From contig NQMI01000054.1 of NCBI GenBank assembly GCA_002270565.1, forward strand, positions 149,257-213,256: DNA of 64,000 nt, in the 5' to 3' direction. The stretch is from Stenocarpella maydis (lineage: Eukaryota; Ascomycota; Sordariomycetes; Diaporthales; Diaporthaceae). A model generated the notes under the pieces. That model worked only from the letters and a program-made list of their open reading frames with translations. It was not told the origin of the DNA and did no database searches. Below, piece by piece: positions 1 to 11,075 of the stretch (the first letter of the stretch is position 1; each line of letters opens with the position of its first letter). The position numbers and the translations under genes were made by a program.

Positions 1-10
1 GCCCACAGAC

Positions 11-1324
11 ATGAGCCCCGAGGAGCTGGAGGCCTCCCTGTCCCTGCCCCTCGACACCGACCAACACCGCATCGCCGAGACCGCAATCCAGACGAACCGC
101 GCGCCCCTGGTTCTTGCGTTCGCAGTCGAGCTCCTGCGACACACAATGCCCGAGCAGCCTCCCTCAAGCAGGCTCTCCCTGGCACAGGCCGTCGTGAGCG
201 CCAATTCGCGTTCAAAGGCCGTGAGCCTGGGGCTGGACAAGGGGCCTAGTGCGGACGAGGAGGGCTGGGGCGAGGGTCAGCCCAGGATCAAGGTTATGGG
301 TCGGGAGATTGCCGTGCTGAAGAGAGGGGGTTACCAGTGGAAGGGCGAGGAGGAGGAGGGGGACAAGAAAGACACTGGCGAGGCGAGTACGACGGATCAA
401 GAACCCGACGGGTCAGCGTCGACACTGAAAGCCGAGGACGACGCCAAGCCGGCCACAGCCCAGACACCAAGCGCCGACACCTGGTCAACCAGCCCCTCTG
501 TCTCCCTGAAGCAGTCCACGTTCGTCGCCCGCGCAACAGCAATAAGCGACCCTTCCCAACGACCAAGACTGCTCAAGTCCCTCTTCGACGCCCAGCCAGG
601 CCTCCGGACCGCATCCCACAACGCCTGGGCCTACCGCGTCCGCCCGTCCGACAAGGGCACAAGCAACCACCCCCGCGAGGCCTCCCACGACGACGGGGAG
701 TCGGGCGCCGGCGACCTGCTCCTCCGCATCCTGCGCGAGACCGGCTCCATGGACACCCTCGTCGTCATGACGCGCTGGTACGGCGGCGTCATGCTGGGCC
801 CGGACCGCTGGCGGCTCATGCGCAACGTCGCCACCTCGGCGCTGTCGGAGCGCCTGCGCAGGACCGGCGCCGAGGCCTCCCTGGGCGGCGAGGCGGTCTG
901 GGGCCTCGACCTCGAGGGCATCCGCGGCAGGTCAAGGGCGGCGCCGTCGTCGTCGGCCGCGGCGGGCGGCGGCCTGCTCACCCACCGCCCCGAGGCCGCG
1001 CGCAGCTACCTTCTCAGGAGCTTCGCGAGCGCCCCTGCTGCTGCTGCTGCTGCTGCCGCCGCTGCCGCCCCGGCCTCCGCCAGGAAGAAGACACTCAAGG
1101 CCGAGAACGCAGACAAGGAGGAGAACCTCGGGCTGCTCCTCGGGGCGCTACGGCTGCTGTTTGACAGCTGGGCGGACTTTTTGTCGGCGGACGAGCTCGA
1201 CCGCCGCGCATGGAGCTGGTATACTGCTGTGAGGCCAGAGGTTGATTCTGGGCCGTCTGGTTGGGGAGCCAAGGGCACATTACGGCTCAAGACCATACTG
1301 GACTTACGGAGGAAGGGTGCCTGA
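11..1324 (+). CDS. IMPACT/UPF0029 family protein
   Basis: A single open frame of 437 residues. The IMPACT N-terminal (UPF0029) domain spans roughly residues 168-285 and is marked by the segment TRWYGGVMLGPDRWRLM near residue 254, which fits the family pattern R-[FYW]2-G-G-x2-[LIVM]-G. In eukaryotes this fold occurs in IMPACT/Yih1, which restrains Gcn2 by binding Gcn1, but no RWD domain is visible, so that role is not implied here. Residues 110-165 are acidic and low complexity, and an alanine run lies near residues 340-355. GC content is high, like the genes at the right end of the window. The first ATG in frame is 11 bases from the window edge, so an upstream exon cannot be excluded. Family call good; function unknown. 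Confidence 0.8.
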   Translation: MSPEELEASLSLPLDTDQHRIAETAIQTNRAPLVLAFAVELLRHTMPEQPPSSRLSLAQAVVSANSRSKAVSLGLDKGPSADEEGWGEGQPRIKVMGREIAVLKRGGYQWKGEEEEGDKKDTGEASTTDQEPDGSASTLKAEDDAKPATAQTPSADTWSTSPSVSLKQSTFVARATAISDPSQRPRLLKSLFDAQPGLRTASHNAWAYRVRPSDKGTSNHPREASHDDGESGAGDLLLRILRETGSMDTLVVMTRWYGGVMLGPDRWRLMRNVATSALSERLRRTGAEASLGGEAVWGLDLEGIRGRSRAAPSSSAAAGGGLLTHRPEAARSYLLRSFASAPAAAAAAAAAAAPASARKKTLKAENADKEENLGLLLGALRLLFDSWADFLSADELDRRAWSWYTAVRPEVDSGPSGWGAKGTLRLKTILDLRRKGA

Positions 1325-2245
1325 GGTATCCTTCTGGGGTGTTGGCAGCGGTATTATGTCCGTCAATGGTACGAATATTGCCTTCAAGGGTCTGCCTGAG
1401 TATGACTTCATTTTTTTTTGACCCATTCCTGGTTGTCTCTGCTTGGCTTTGCTCTTTTTCTGGAGAGAATGATACCCTTGTTGCTTTGAAATCTCCTGTT
1501 TTACTTTGTGATTCCTTCCCACGGATTTGTTCCATCTCGGACAAGATTCATCATTTGAGTACTATTGGAAGTCAAACGTGCTGCAGGCTTCCACAGCAAT
1601 ACTAGGGGATGAAGCAAAGAGCAATCAGTTGATACTCAAACTTTGTGTGCCTAGGAAAGAAGTATATCTAGATGTTTCCAGAGAACCCCTATGTCCAACG
1701 CCTGACAGGAACAAGCTACCTAGGTACTCAACAGCTCTGGTACACTGGTGGTGGGCTGAGGGGGGGGGGGTAGATCGGTACTAGGTATATGATGCAATAG
1801 GCATGCATACATTTTGATATCACCATCTGTCTCACCTGCAATCAAGGTGGTAGTCATTCGGGCAAGCAGAAGAGAAACCACTCACTCCACTTATCTCTCT
1901 GTGTCGGCTGGTATTTAACCATCTGTCTCAGCACGAAACTTTGTCTCAACTGGATCCTCCCATATGGTTGTAGTAAAAAGGCCTGGACTAATCTAAAATG
2001 CTCCAGAAGTGGTTGAACCTCGTGGGCATGTATATATCTACTCCTCTGAGGCCATGGGATTTCCAACAGCCCTGATATATTCTAGCATCTTGTCCCGGAT
2101 ATCGGGTAAGGCTCATACAAATGCCCATTGTAGGTATGTCCACGTTCTGTGAAGTTGTTTACCAGTCACGTCATTACCTCTGAGGTGAATATGCGTATTC
2201 ACAGGTTCATGACTGTCAGTCCCCACAGTGGGTTTGGTCGACTGC
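1325..2245. other. intergenic, no gene recognised
   Basis: No convincing coding segment. It contains an 11-base G run at about 1760-1770, a possible assembly weak point, and a near-perfect palindrome around 2183-2200 (GTGAATATGCGTATTCAC) upstream of the next gene. The rest is AT-richer than the flanking genes. Confidence 0.5.
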
Positions 2246-2252
2246 TATAAAA
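2246..2252 (+). promoter_or_regulatory. TATA box of the next gene
   Basis: TATAAAA lies 117 bases upstream of the ATG at 2369, in a CT/AC-rich leader, at a normal distance for a fungal core promoter. Confidence 0.5.
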
Positions 2253-2368
2253 CCCTGCAACTCCAGACAGTTTGGCTGAACGCCTTTCGCCCAGAATCCT
2301 TAACCCATCGTCTCTGTCGCAACACCCATTGCCTTTCTCCAAACTCTATCACCTGGCAGACAACAAAG

Positions 2369-3399
2369 ATGGCTTTGACAATTGCACAGCTTGCCTTTGA
2401 CCGCATCCTCATCGACGTCGAGGAGAAGGTTCTTGGGTTGGTCTCCCACACTGTAGCCATTGTCCGCGAATGTTGACATGGCTTCTTCGCAACTGCTAAC
2501 CACTTACTCCTTAAACCCAGGTATCCAATTGACGAGCCCCAAAAGAGCCTGATTCGCTCGCTCTTCCAAAGCGAAGTCGGCAACAAACTCGGGGCGACAC
2601 CCTTCGGCCCTGCTCAGCAACAGCACATCGCGGCCAAGACACAGGCTATCCTGCGACACCACAACTGGTAAGCACATCTCCCGTTGAGGACCTGTAACTA
2701 TTCATGTGGCTGATTTGGGACAGGATCAACGAGGACGATCCTTGCTGGGAGGTCTTCGTCCCGAGATTGAAGAAGCACCTGCGCGACCTGGCAAGCAGCC
2801 CACCCCCCTCAGCGGGCTCTTCCTCACAGGGCGCAGACCAGGAATCCGTGGGCGGGATCGGTGGGTGGGCACCTCCGCCACCAAGAAACATGCACTACAG
2901 GATGCCCTGCATCCTGTGCGGGACGGAGAGCTCGACGCCCATCGACCACATCGCCTTCACCCACGGCATAGACGCCCGGAGGAACAGGTACGCCGTGAGG
3001 AGGGAGCACATCACCAGGATGAGGGCCGACATCATGGTGCAGCACCTGATCCAGGACGGCGCGGAGCTGAACCACCTCCGGCAAGAGATAACGGCCGTCG
3101 AGGCCAGGGGGCGCGCTCTCGACCCTGGGTACCAGAGCGTGCACGGGTTGCCCCTGGGGGTCAGATACCCCACCGATCGCAACGACCCTTCCCTTGCTGT
3201 CGGTAAGAAAAGCAGGCACAAGGAGGAGCTATGCGAGAGGCTCGGTCGGTTGCGGGAGGTGGGCTTGCAACAGGGCCCCCTGTATTTTATTCCGGAGGTG
3301 CAGGGGACATATAGTCAGGTCCTTGCGGATCTCCGAGATGTTCTCGCCGAGGAGGAGCAGGCGCTTGCGTCCATGGGAGATGGCGGAGGGGTTCCTTGA
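2369..3399 (+). CDS. uncharacterised protein with a C2H2-like zinc-binding segment
   Basis: Three exons fit without frame conflict: 2369-2436, 2521-2667 and 2724-3399, giving 296 residues. Intron 1 has the branch-like GCTAAC before its CAG; intron 2 has a consensus GTAAGC donor. The N-terminal half is helical-looking (MALTIAQLAFDRILIDVEEK, then YPIDEPQKSLIRSLFQS). A proline/serine linker follows, then C-x2-C-x9-H-x4-H at residues 134-152 (CILC...DHIAFTH), resembling a single zinc finger. The C-terminal part is basic and coiled-coil-like. A TATA box sits 117 bp upstream. I do not recognise a named family. The gene structure is well supported by phase continuity; the function is unknown. Confidence 0.7.
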
Positions 3400-4215
3400 G
3401 GTTGGCTAAATAATTGGTTTTGATACTGAATGGCTATTTCTCTGACCTGAGCGATATCACTGTCTAGCAGAGAGACCCCACCTGGAGGTTACCGTATGAA
3501 AGCTGCTCCCGTCCCCGGAGCTGCTGCTCGATCTGTTGCCTTATCCTTCGCTTGAGGCATTAGCCAGGCAGGCTTTTGTAATTTTCAACTGTTGCATCCC
3601 TCAGACTGCTTGTCAGAGTGCCGATCAAAGACCTTGAGGGAGGCTAAACATATTTTCCCGGATCCAGAGATCCACGTGTTCGTCAATGGTGGCAAGAGTA
3701 GCTGTTCCCAAGTGAGAGTCAGTGCAGAGTGTCCAGTCTTCTGTTGTCGTGTCACAAACCAACATGACTGGCAAATCCGATACCATCCATTGGGACTAGG
3801 GTCCAGGCATGTCGCTCAGGGCTGCTGCATCACTGGTTGCTTTTCGAAGAGATCCGCTGATGCTCCTGGAGGTTCGATCGAATTATACTTCGCCTCTTCT
3901 AACGGGATTAATGGACAACCTTGGAATCGAAACTGCGCCCCTCGTCCGATGGCATGCCACGATGAGGTGAGCAGCCTGAGGCAGTGAGGCTGCCCTGGAT
4001 ACGTGATCGATGCGCTGTTGGCTTCGACTTGTCCCATATTCCGACTGTTTATCAACACTGAGTAACTACTTTTCGTTGCAGCCATTTAGCAGAGCGACAA
4101 CTGTTCTCCTATGTTACTTTAACAACACTTCCTTGGTACAACTGTCACGGATTCCTAGCTTTGCAAGTGTTGACCATCTTGATGACGCCGTGTTACACTC
4201 AGCCATCGCGATCGT
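3400..4215. other. intergenic, no gene recognised
   Basis: Frames in this stretch have no recognisable protein pattern. It may contain the decayed 5' part, including an N-terminal membrane anchor, of the hydrolase pseudogene that follows, but I cannot show that. Confidence 0.4.
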
Positions 4216-5442
4216 TTGTGCCTTCGTCACCCCAAGAGACTTTTATGCCGTCTTCCTGGGGCTACTTACTTAAGAACAATCCCACTCATCCAAAACCAGG
4301 TCATATATCCCCACAAGGTGTCACTGACCTGGGGCAAAGATGCCAACATCCCCGAACAGTGGGCCTTCCTGCACAACCAAGTGTCGCCCTTCCACGTCAA
4401 GACGCCTAACGGCGAGACCCTCCACGCCTGGCACATCCTCCCGCCGGGGCTTTACCAGAAACACGAACAAGTGCTGGTCTCAGAGCCGCCGGGGCGCGTC
4501 CCGGATATCACACAAAGAGTCGGCTTCGAATTGTTGCGCGATGATCCAGAGTCCCTCCTCGTTCTTTAATCTGCGCGGCGCTGCAGGAACATTAGGGTCT
4601 GGTCACAGGCCCCCGAGTTATAGAGCGATCTCGGCGGGTGCACCGGACCGTATCCACATCGTGGCCATCGACTACCGGGGTTTTGGTACCAGCACGGGTA
4701 CGCCTCCTGAGGAGGGAGGAGGGCCTACTCATCGACGCCGTGGCCCTGGCTGACTGGGCCACGAAGCAAGCCAGGACCCCCCTAAGCCGCGTAGTCATTT
4801 GTTTACAGTCAACAGGCACTGCCGTGGCGACAAAGATGGTTGCCGCACCCTGTCTTCTTCTCTGGACTCGTTCTGGTAGCACCTTTTGCCGACGTCAAGA
4901 CTCTAACCACCACGTACTACCGTGTGGCCGGCACCATCCCGTTCCTGGAGCCCTTCGCGCGCTTTCCACGGCTTCTGGGCCTACTCAACACATTTATCCG
5001 TGATAAGTGGCCGAGCGCAGAGCGGTTCGCCTCGTTTGTCCGCGCCTGTGAGCGAATGCCACCGCTACCGATGTGTGAGGGTGGGAAGCAGCCTGGCCTT
5101 TACTACCGCATCAACATTGTCCACTCCAAGGATGACTACGAAGCTCCTTGGTCGCACAGCGATCGGTTACTCTGGAGTGCTGTGAGCGCGATCCTGCCTG
5201 GGGGGGTCACCTTTGACGATTTGGAATTGGAGAAGGAGGCGGGGAAGATAGCCCTGGGCGAGGGAGGATGGACATTCTCCAAAGCCACGAGGAACGGTAT
5301 CGTGAGAGAGGGTATTTCCAAATGCGGACTGCATGACTGGATTATGGGGTATTCTATCGCTAGTGTTGCTGTCACGAGGGCTTTGGGCCTGGATTCTTGT
5401 TTGCGAAATCCGTGCGTTCGATTTTCTAATCTAAATTGCTAG
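4216..5442 (+). pseudogene. alpha/beta hydrolase (ABHD12-like) pseudogene
   Basis: Collinear pieces of an alpha/beta hydrolase occur in three frames. Piece 1 is about 4300-4569 (VSLTWGKDANIPEQWAFLHN, HAWHILPPGLY). Piece 2 is about 4557-4710 (LRGAAGTLGSGHRPPSYR, IHIVAIDYRGFGTSTGTP). Piece 3 is about 4711-4850 (GLLIDAVALADWATKQA, LQSTGTAVA). Piece 4 is 4840-5442 (VFFSGLVLVAPFADVKT ... GLHDWIMGY). The breaks are a shift near 4560, a 7-base tandem duplication (GGAGGAG) near 4712-4725 whose removal rejoins PEE-GLLID, and a deletion near 4840 after the nucleophile motif. The nucleophile elbow reads L-Q-S-T-G where the family has G-x-S-x-G, so its first glycine is also lost. The late histidine motif (GLHD) remains. 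Introns do not explain the breaks because none has suitable borders. Confidence 0.75.
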
Positions 5443-5799
5443 TGTTTCTCCTGGTCTCTTCCATATGAATTGGACGATACGTGTGCGTAGATATCCTTCG
5501 TCCACTCCAACCTGGGATAACTTAGGCAGCAGTGCGTTCGCTGTGGAAACAATGTCAACTGAGCCAATACACAAGGGCGCCCCCCTCCCTACTCATTTAG
5601 TAATATACACCGATTCATTTGTGCCAGGTGCCTTTTGGCTTCCCCGTAGGATTCTGTAGAAATCAAAGCAGACTTCCATTTTCCAGAATTCCTAGTGCTT
5701 CTTTCCAAGTATTCTGCAGGATTTCTCGACCGCGGGAATTTTGCATGACTTCAGATGGTCTGTATAAGTGGTCTTGTCAACATTCGTCAAAACAGGGGC

Positions 5800-6110
5800 A
5801 CTCCTCTCCAATAAGTAGATCAAGACCTTTCCAATGACACCGGCGCTAGGTTGGTCCTGTCCCGTGACGAGATTTCCATCCTTCCAGCTCGCAGCAGTCT
5901 TGACCCTCAAGGGCGGGCCGGCCTTCTGGCCTTGTAACGCGGAGGTGAGCGCAACCCTTCGCTGATGTTGGCCGTGCCGTCGGAAAACCGCGCGCAACAG
6001 CGGCTTGGAACTGAGGCTGGCCCGTGATAAGTCCCATCGATCTCACTGCCATCGGGAGGGCTGTATGGTTCGGGAGGGGCAAGGCGTGTGCCGGGGGTGC
6101 AGTGGACAAA
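5800..6110 (-). pseudogene. DJ-1/PfpI (Hsp31-like) relic
   Basis: The minus strand carries two landmarks of the DJ-1/PfpI family in separate frames. The C-terminal WKDGNLVTGQ segment followed by SAGVIGKVL lies at about 5840-5890. A YHGPA segment at about 6012-6029 sits where the family has the cysteine nucleophile in CHGPA. The tyrosine codon TAT (6029-6027) is one G-to-A change from TGT. The pieces are out of frame, and no start or upstream glyoxalase/chaperone core is readable. I infer a dead remnant; the match rests on short motifs, so confidence is moderate. Confidence 0.4.
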
Positions 6111-7235
6111 CTTGATGTTATGGAAGTCCTCCACCGAGTCTCGGGTGACCCCTAGGTACGTGGCTTTGCTCTTGCCGAGCCTCACAATAGCTCTGTCTGC
6201 GCCAAAATGGCAATTTGATAAACAGAAATGATACGACAGTTGTGCTCTTGAAGCATCTATGGAGCCGCCACTTGTTTAGGCTGCAAGTCCTGAGCCAACG
6301 CAGCTTACAGGAATCAGGACTAACAGAACGCCGTTGGCAGCGCACCCCAGTTGCTTGTAACTAGTTATCCCCACCGTGTAACCTACCATATCGCTCACTT
6401 GCCACCAGTAACGCTGCCTATTAACCTGCCCTGGAGATCCACGTTAACTCCATGCTGCCGCTTCTTTTCAGGTTGACTGCCTGGGACTTGTCACTGTCTT
6501 GCGCCGGTGAATATAGTTGCCGACCAGCCCTTGCAACCGTGTGAACCAAAAGCGGAGCCAGATTGGGATGCACCGAGGAACAGACATACTTTCCGGGAGC
6601 CGAGATTGCGAGAACCAACGGGCTTGTCAATATTTCCATCCGGAGGGCGCTGATCGCGTGTCTTGGACTCCAAGCTTTGACGACAACGCGAAACAGGAGA
6701 GGATGAGTAGTCGCCGAATTCGATCAAATCCAGGAGCGAGAGGGGGATGAGCATAGCATAATAATTGATTTTGGGATTAGGCCAGGGCCAGCCTGCGCAG
6801 CATGCGGCCGCAGCCACACATAGCCACGACCTAACGGGATGGAAATCGCAGTGCATGGCTTCCGCGGGCTGACTGGTTGTTTTGTGTGCATTTATCTAGA
6901 TCGTGAAATGTTTAAGCTAGGCAGGGTGCGAGCATCATTCAAGGTTAATGATATAGTTATCAACTAATATGCACCGCTTTCGCACATTCCGTGACTCGCT
7001 AGGGCGTAAGAGCCTCCGGGGCTGTTCCTGACTTAGCATTTGGTTTTCTAACAACATTCCGCTAAAACCTTACGGCTTGAGGCCAACCAATCAGCGTTAC
7101 AGTAGCGGATAGGTTCTGGCACGCTGGTCCGACGGCAGCAGCGCTACGGGCGATTCCCCCTATTTCATCAAATAGCGTCAGAGGGCACGGTGAAGCCATT
7201 GGTTGATCGACGACATCGCTTACAAAACGAGGTCT
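6111..7235. other. intergenic, no gene recognised
   Basis: Several overlapping frames exist on both strands, but none shows a family pattern. The 5' part of the adjacent DJ-1-like relic may lie at the left side of this stretch. The segment 6890-7060 is AT-rich. Confidence 0.4.
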
Positions 7236-7241
7236 TATAAA
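7236..7241 (+). promoter_or_regulatory. TATA box of the membrane-protein gene
   Basis: TATAAA occurs 126 bp before the chosen ATG at 7367, in a context typical of a fungal promoter. Confidence 0.45.
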
Positions 7242-7366
7242 CATTGGGCACTGACCAGGGCCTTTTTTCATAAGGCCTACTGGGCTCCATTCAATTCGAG
7301 AGTGCCTTGCTCGACTCTGTTTTCGGCCTTTCGTTTGTGTACATTCACTTCACAGCGAGTGCGAGG

Positions 7367-9317
7367 ATGCAGTCAGCCACAGCCGCCAGCCTCCAGGGCT
7401 TGAGGAGCCCAGGCAGCCCTGCTGAGCTGCGTGGGTATCCAGCTACCAGGGCATACAGGAGGACTTACCTCCTCCGCGTCCTTTTCGGATGGATAATCAC
7501 AGCAACACTCAGCTTTGCAATCTATTATACCATCTACGCATTTTCTGAGACCGTAGAAATCATGGACAAAAAGAAGAAGAAGGAGTACAATACCCTCATC
7601 ACCGCCCTTTCTATCCTTCTCAGTTTGTCCGTCAGCGCTTTTGTCGACAGGACAATACGAGATGCACGATGGTGGTTCCTGAGTCTCCGCTTCAGGCCCA
7701 GGCGCACCGTAAGCAGCACACACCACGCGAATCGGATTAGACCACTGCTGATTCTGAATCCTTAATCTAGGTTGAGCTCATTTTGCAGGCAAACGGAATT
7801 GTTTCCGTTTTCATACTTTCCACCAGGTCGAAGAGGTACACCATATACATCGCGGCGCTGTTGTGGTTTCTCTTAGCAATTGTAAGTTGCTGCCACGCCG
7901 TGAAATGGCTCATGATTGCTTGCTCATGCTCCAAACCAGGCGTCTCAAATCGGCCTTGCTACCCTTGGGCTTTGTTATTCGGTCGAGGATGCGGACAAGT
8001 TGGCTTTGGTAAACACCCCCGGAACCGTTCTCGTGCCTGATATGAGTTCCATCCGAACCTTCAGCACTGTTGTGGCCGGCCAGAACTACTCAAGCGCAGG
8101 AGCCCAAGAATACACCGCAAATAGGTAGGGAATTCCCAGAGATTATTTGGCCCGGCGTTCTGCTGACCCGCGGCGCATTCAGTTACGGCTCCATGTCCCT
8201 CACGTATGTGGAGGGTACCCCTGATGCTGTACCTCATCGAGGGGATCTGCGGGTGGCATCGGACCCTCGAATATTCTGCGATACGCCACAATGTCAATAC
8301 GTCTTCTCGGAGAGGAACACTCCGCCCCCAGATCTCCCTCAAGATGCCGACTTCCAGCCAATCGTCGTTGCCACAAACCGCAAGATCCACAGCGACGGTA
8401 CATGCAGCGGCTATAAAGTCATTGCCGGCGGAGACGGCACAAGCAAGAACATCACCATCGACGCCGGGGGTGGTGCCAGCCGAACAATCCAGATTCCCTT
8501 TGCTGGAGGCATGAACCAGACCACCTACATGACCAACACTTCCGTGACCTGCGGGACCGGCTGCGGCGTCGTAGCAGCCTTCGAAGCAGCTCCGGCCACG
8601 TCGTGGTTCTACACCTGCAACGTGACCGTCGGGCCCGTCACCAACGACACGCAGCCAGCGCACCAAGTATCGGACAATGTCCGACTTCTCGCGGCGCAGG
8701 GGATCGCACTGCAGGGCTATGCCGTGCTATCATTTGTCGACGACCAGCGGTCCCAATACCAGAGCTACCCAGCCGAGACTGCGTTCGGGCTGGCCGCCGG
8801 CGGCGACGTGGGCGTCATGGCCCAGAGGTTGTCTCGGTTCGCAATCGGCGTCATCGCCGCGACTGCTTCCTCCAACAACGACCTGACCGTCCAAGGATAT
8901 CCGCCAGTCAGGGGGTCGCGGCTCAAGGTGGACCACTGGGACTATATATCATTGATTCTGCTAGCGGCTGTGATCGCGCAGCTCGTCCTGAGTCTCGTTC
9001 TGGCTTACATGTCTTTCAGGGTCATCATCCCGCCAGAGGGCCTCGTTGAGATTGCACAACTACTTAGGCCAATGGCGCTGACGACCAACATTTTATATCG
9101 TGGAGAGGCGGGAGAGAAGACTATATTGGAGGACTCGGCTTGCCGTTACTCCTCTAAGGGGTACTGCCCTGAATGCAGGTGGATCTACAAGCACAAGCTT
9201 ATCTCCGAAGACGGCATACACGATCTATATATGGAGCATCTCCCATGTGCCGCCCAGGTGGAGAGCGGTTATAAAAAGATAAGGGAGGGCCCAGATAACG
9301 AGGGCGAACGCAGATGA
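7367..9317 (+). CDS. fungal multi-pass membrane protein with a large glycosylatable extracytoplasmic domain
   Basis: Four exons join in phase: 7367-7708, 7789-7881, 7940-8124 and 8183-9317, giving 584 residues. All introns are 57-80 bp and GT-AG. The N-terminal third has hydrophobic segments near residues 43-65 (LFGWIITATLSFAIYY), 85-100 and 130-145 (IYIAALLWFLLAI). The central region (about 205-450) has cysteines (CDTPQCQY, TCGTGCG) and several N-x-S/T sites. A last membrane span lies at about 459-485 (ISLILLAAVIAQLVLSLVLA), followed by a cytoplasmic tail with a cysteine cluster (CRYSSKGYCPEC). The layout resembles uncharacterised fungal membrane proteins of the DUF3176 type, although I do not see the tryptophan-rich DUF3176 start. 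Intact; function unknown. Confidence 0.75.
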
Positions 9318-11075
9318 AAAACATATACAGAACCGTTAGAGAATAGAGGCAGATAGAGGGCGCCACAGGGTAAAGCGAAACTAGAATTGAGCTTATTAAG
9401 AAACTTGACTTGGTAAGAAATTATTTCCCTCGCTTGCCCATGGTCGTGCGTGCCATCTTGAAACAGTCCCGCGCTCTTGTGCCCGGTTTGTCGTCACAAC
9501 CACCCAGGCAGCCTGGTACCCTATTAACTGCGGACGGGAGTGACCTAAGCTTGCGAGTGGCTCTTATGGCTATGATTTAAGTTATACACTGTGGTAAATA
9601 TTTCTGTGCCTTACCTCCCTAAACCAGTGTTGTTAAAATATTAGAATGGATCAACATAAATCCGGGAGAAGGGCTAATAAAGCTCTCCTTCCTATCTATC
9701 CTCCACCAATTACGGTACATATGTACCCACTACGACCCGCTATATAAACGCCTACGCTTCACCTACAGACCATAAACACTTAGCTCTCTCTCCTCACGCA
9801 ACAACTAGTTATGTCCTCGTATCCGTAGTCATGCTGTGAGACAACCCCTTCCTCCCTCTGGAGGAACCTCCTTCTTCCTTCCTCTCTAGAGGTCCTCCCT
9901 TCCCTGATCCCTAGGGCACTCCTCGCAAGTGCTTCGGGTCGCATCATCTGCGCTTCTGCCTGGTGTTGTTCACTACGCCCCACTAATCCTGCCAACACGC
10001 GCCAGAGTCAGGGCCCAGGTGACACTGCAGAACAGATGGCATCGAGCTGGGGCATGTCCCGGGCGAAATGCATCCAGGTTAACTCCGAAATTTCGCACTC
10101 GGCTGCTCGGTTAACCGGCTTTGAGAGGGCTTCGGACCTTGTATGCCCGCGCAATGCGGGGAATTCACTATTTTGTCACAAAGTTTGACCATTTTGGAAG
10201 CCTGGCCGAACCACGGGCCAGTCACAAGTCTTCCAAACTGGCAGGCTGGCGGCGGGTACGCTGCATGCAGGTGAGGCGGGAGAATTCGTGTCTAGACATG
10301 CTACTCACTGCAGATCAGCGGGGGACTTTCCAATGTTTACACAGTATCATTGCTCGACTGAGTGTAGGAGGTATGGTTCAGGAGCGTCTGAGGACCTCAC
10401 GTTCGCTCTGAGGGCGATGGACATGGTCCGATGATACTGAAACCAGTGCTTCAGTGCACCACAAATCTCAATAGTGAATCTGTAAATCTGAAGCACCGAT
10501 AGACCGGTTTACTGAGTAGCAGCGTCCGCCAGGCAACGACTCGGAGGCTGAGATATTAAATGCTGGGTCGCCTATCCCCACCAATGCCCAAGTTACCCAT
10601 ACGGAATCATACATCGGGAAAGCTCGGACGGTTTGAGTTGAGGTGCTACAGAAGATGTACCTGTATCGCCCTGATTGCTTGGTAATTGTGTCGTACTTGA
10701 AGTGGCGTTGCTCGCTACTTAAGGTTGTGTGGAATCCGCCAGCTGGCTATACATATGTACTGTGGGCCCGCGGATACGCACAGGTGCCTATCGAGATAGC
10801 AAAGCCGTGCCACGACGTGTTCCAATGCATAATGCATTCGAGTAGTTTTCAGCTGAAGAATTGTGTGATGCGGCTCCGCATGTTGGTGTTGCGGATAAAT
10901 GGGCCTTCACGAACTTGGCAGCCTTGAACGAGTTTCTGAAGTCACCCAAACCATTAATTTGTAACCATGAACATTAATACTATAGTGTTTCGAGATATCG
11001 TCCGGCCATTCTAGGAAAGTGGAACCACCAACCACTCACGCAGACACTGCGCCCTCAATTGTCCCACAGCCCGTT
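9318..11075. other. intergenic with possible LTR remnant
   Basis: No gene is supported. A candidate solo LTR (9625-9993) is listed separately. The stretch 10000-11000 has weak open frames without protein character. The 5' region of the ankyrin gene lies at its end; its start is uncertain because no ATG precedes 11076 in that frame. Confidence 0.4.
9625..9993 (+). repeat. possible solo LTR (unverified)
   Basis: The block starts with TGTTG, ends with CAACA, and contains TATATAAA (9741-9748) followed by an AC/CT-rich leader, the arrangement of a fungal retrotransposon LTR. I see no 5 bp target duplication and no second copy in the window, so the ends are guesses. Confidence 0.25.

Noticed and set aside
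4216..5442. Explaining the hydrolase frame changes by introns
   Set aside because: No GT/GC-AG pairs in the right phase, and the 7-base duplication gives a direct cause for one break.
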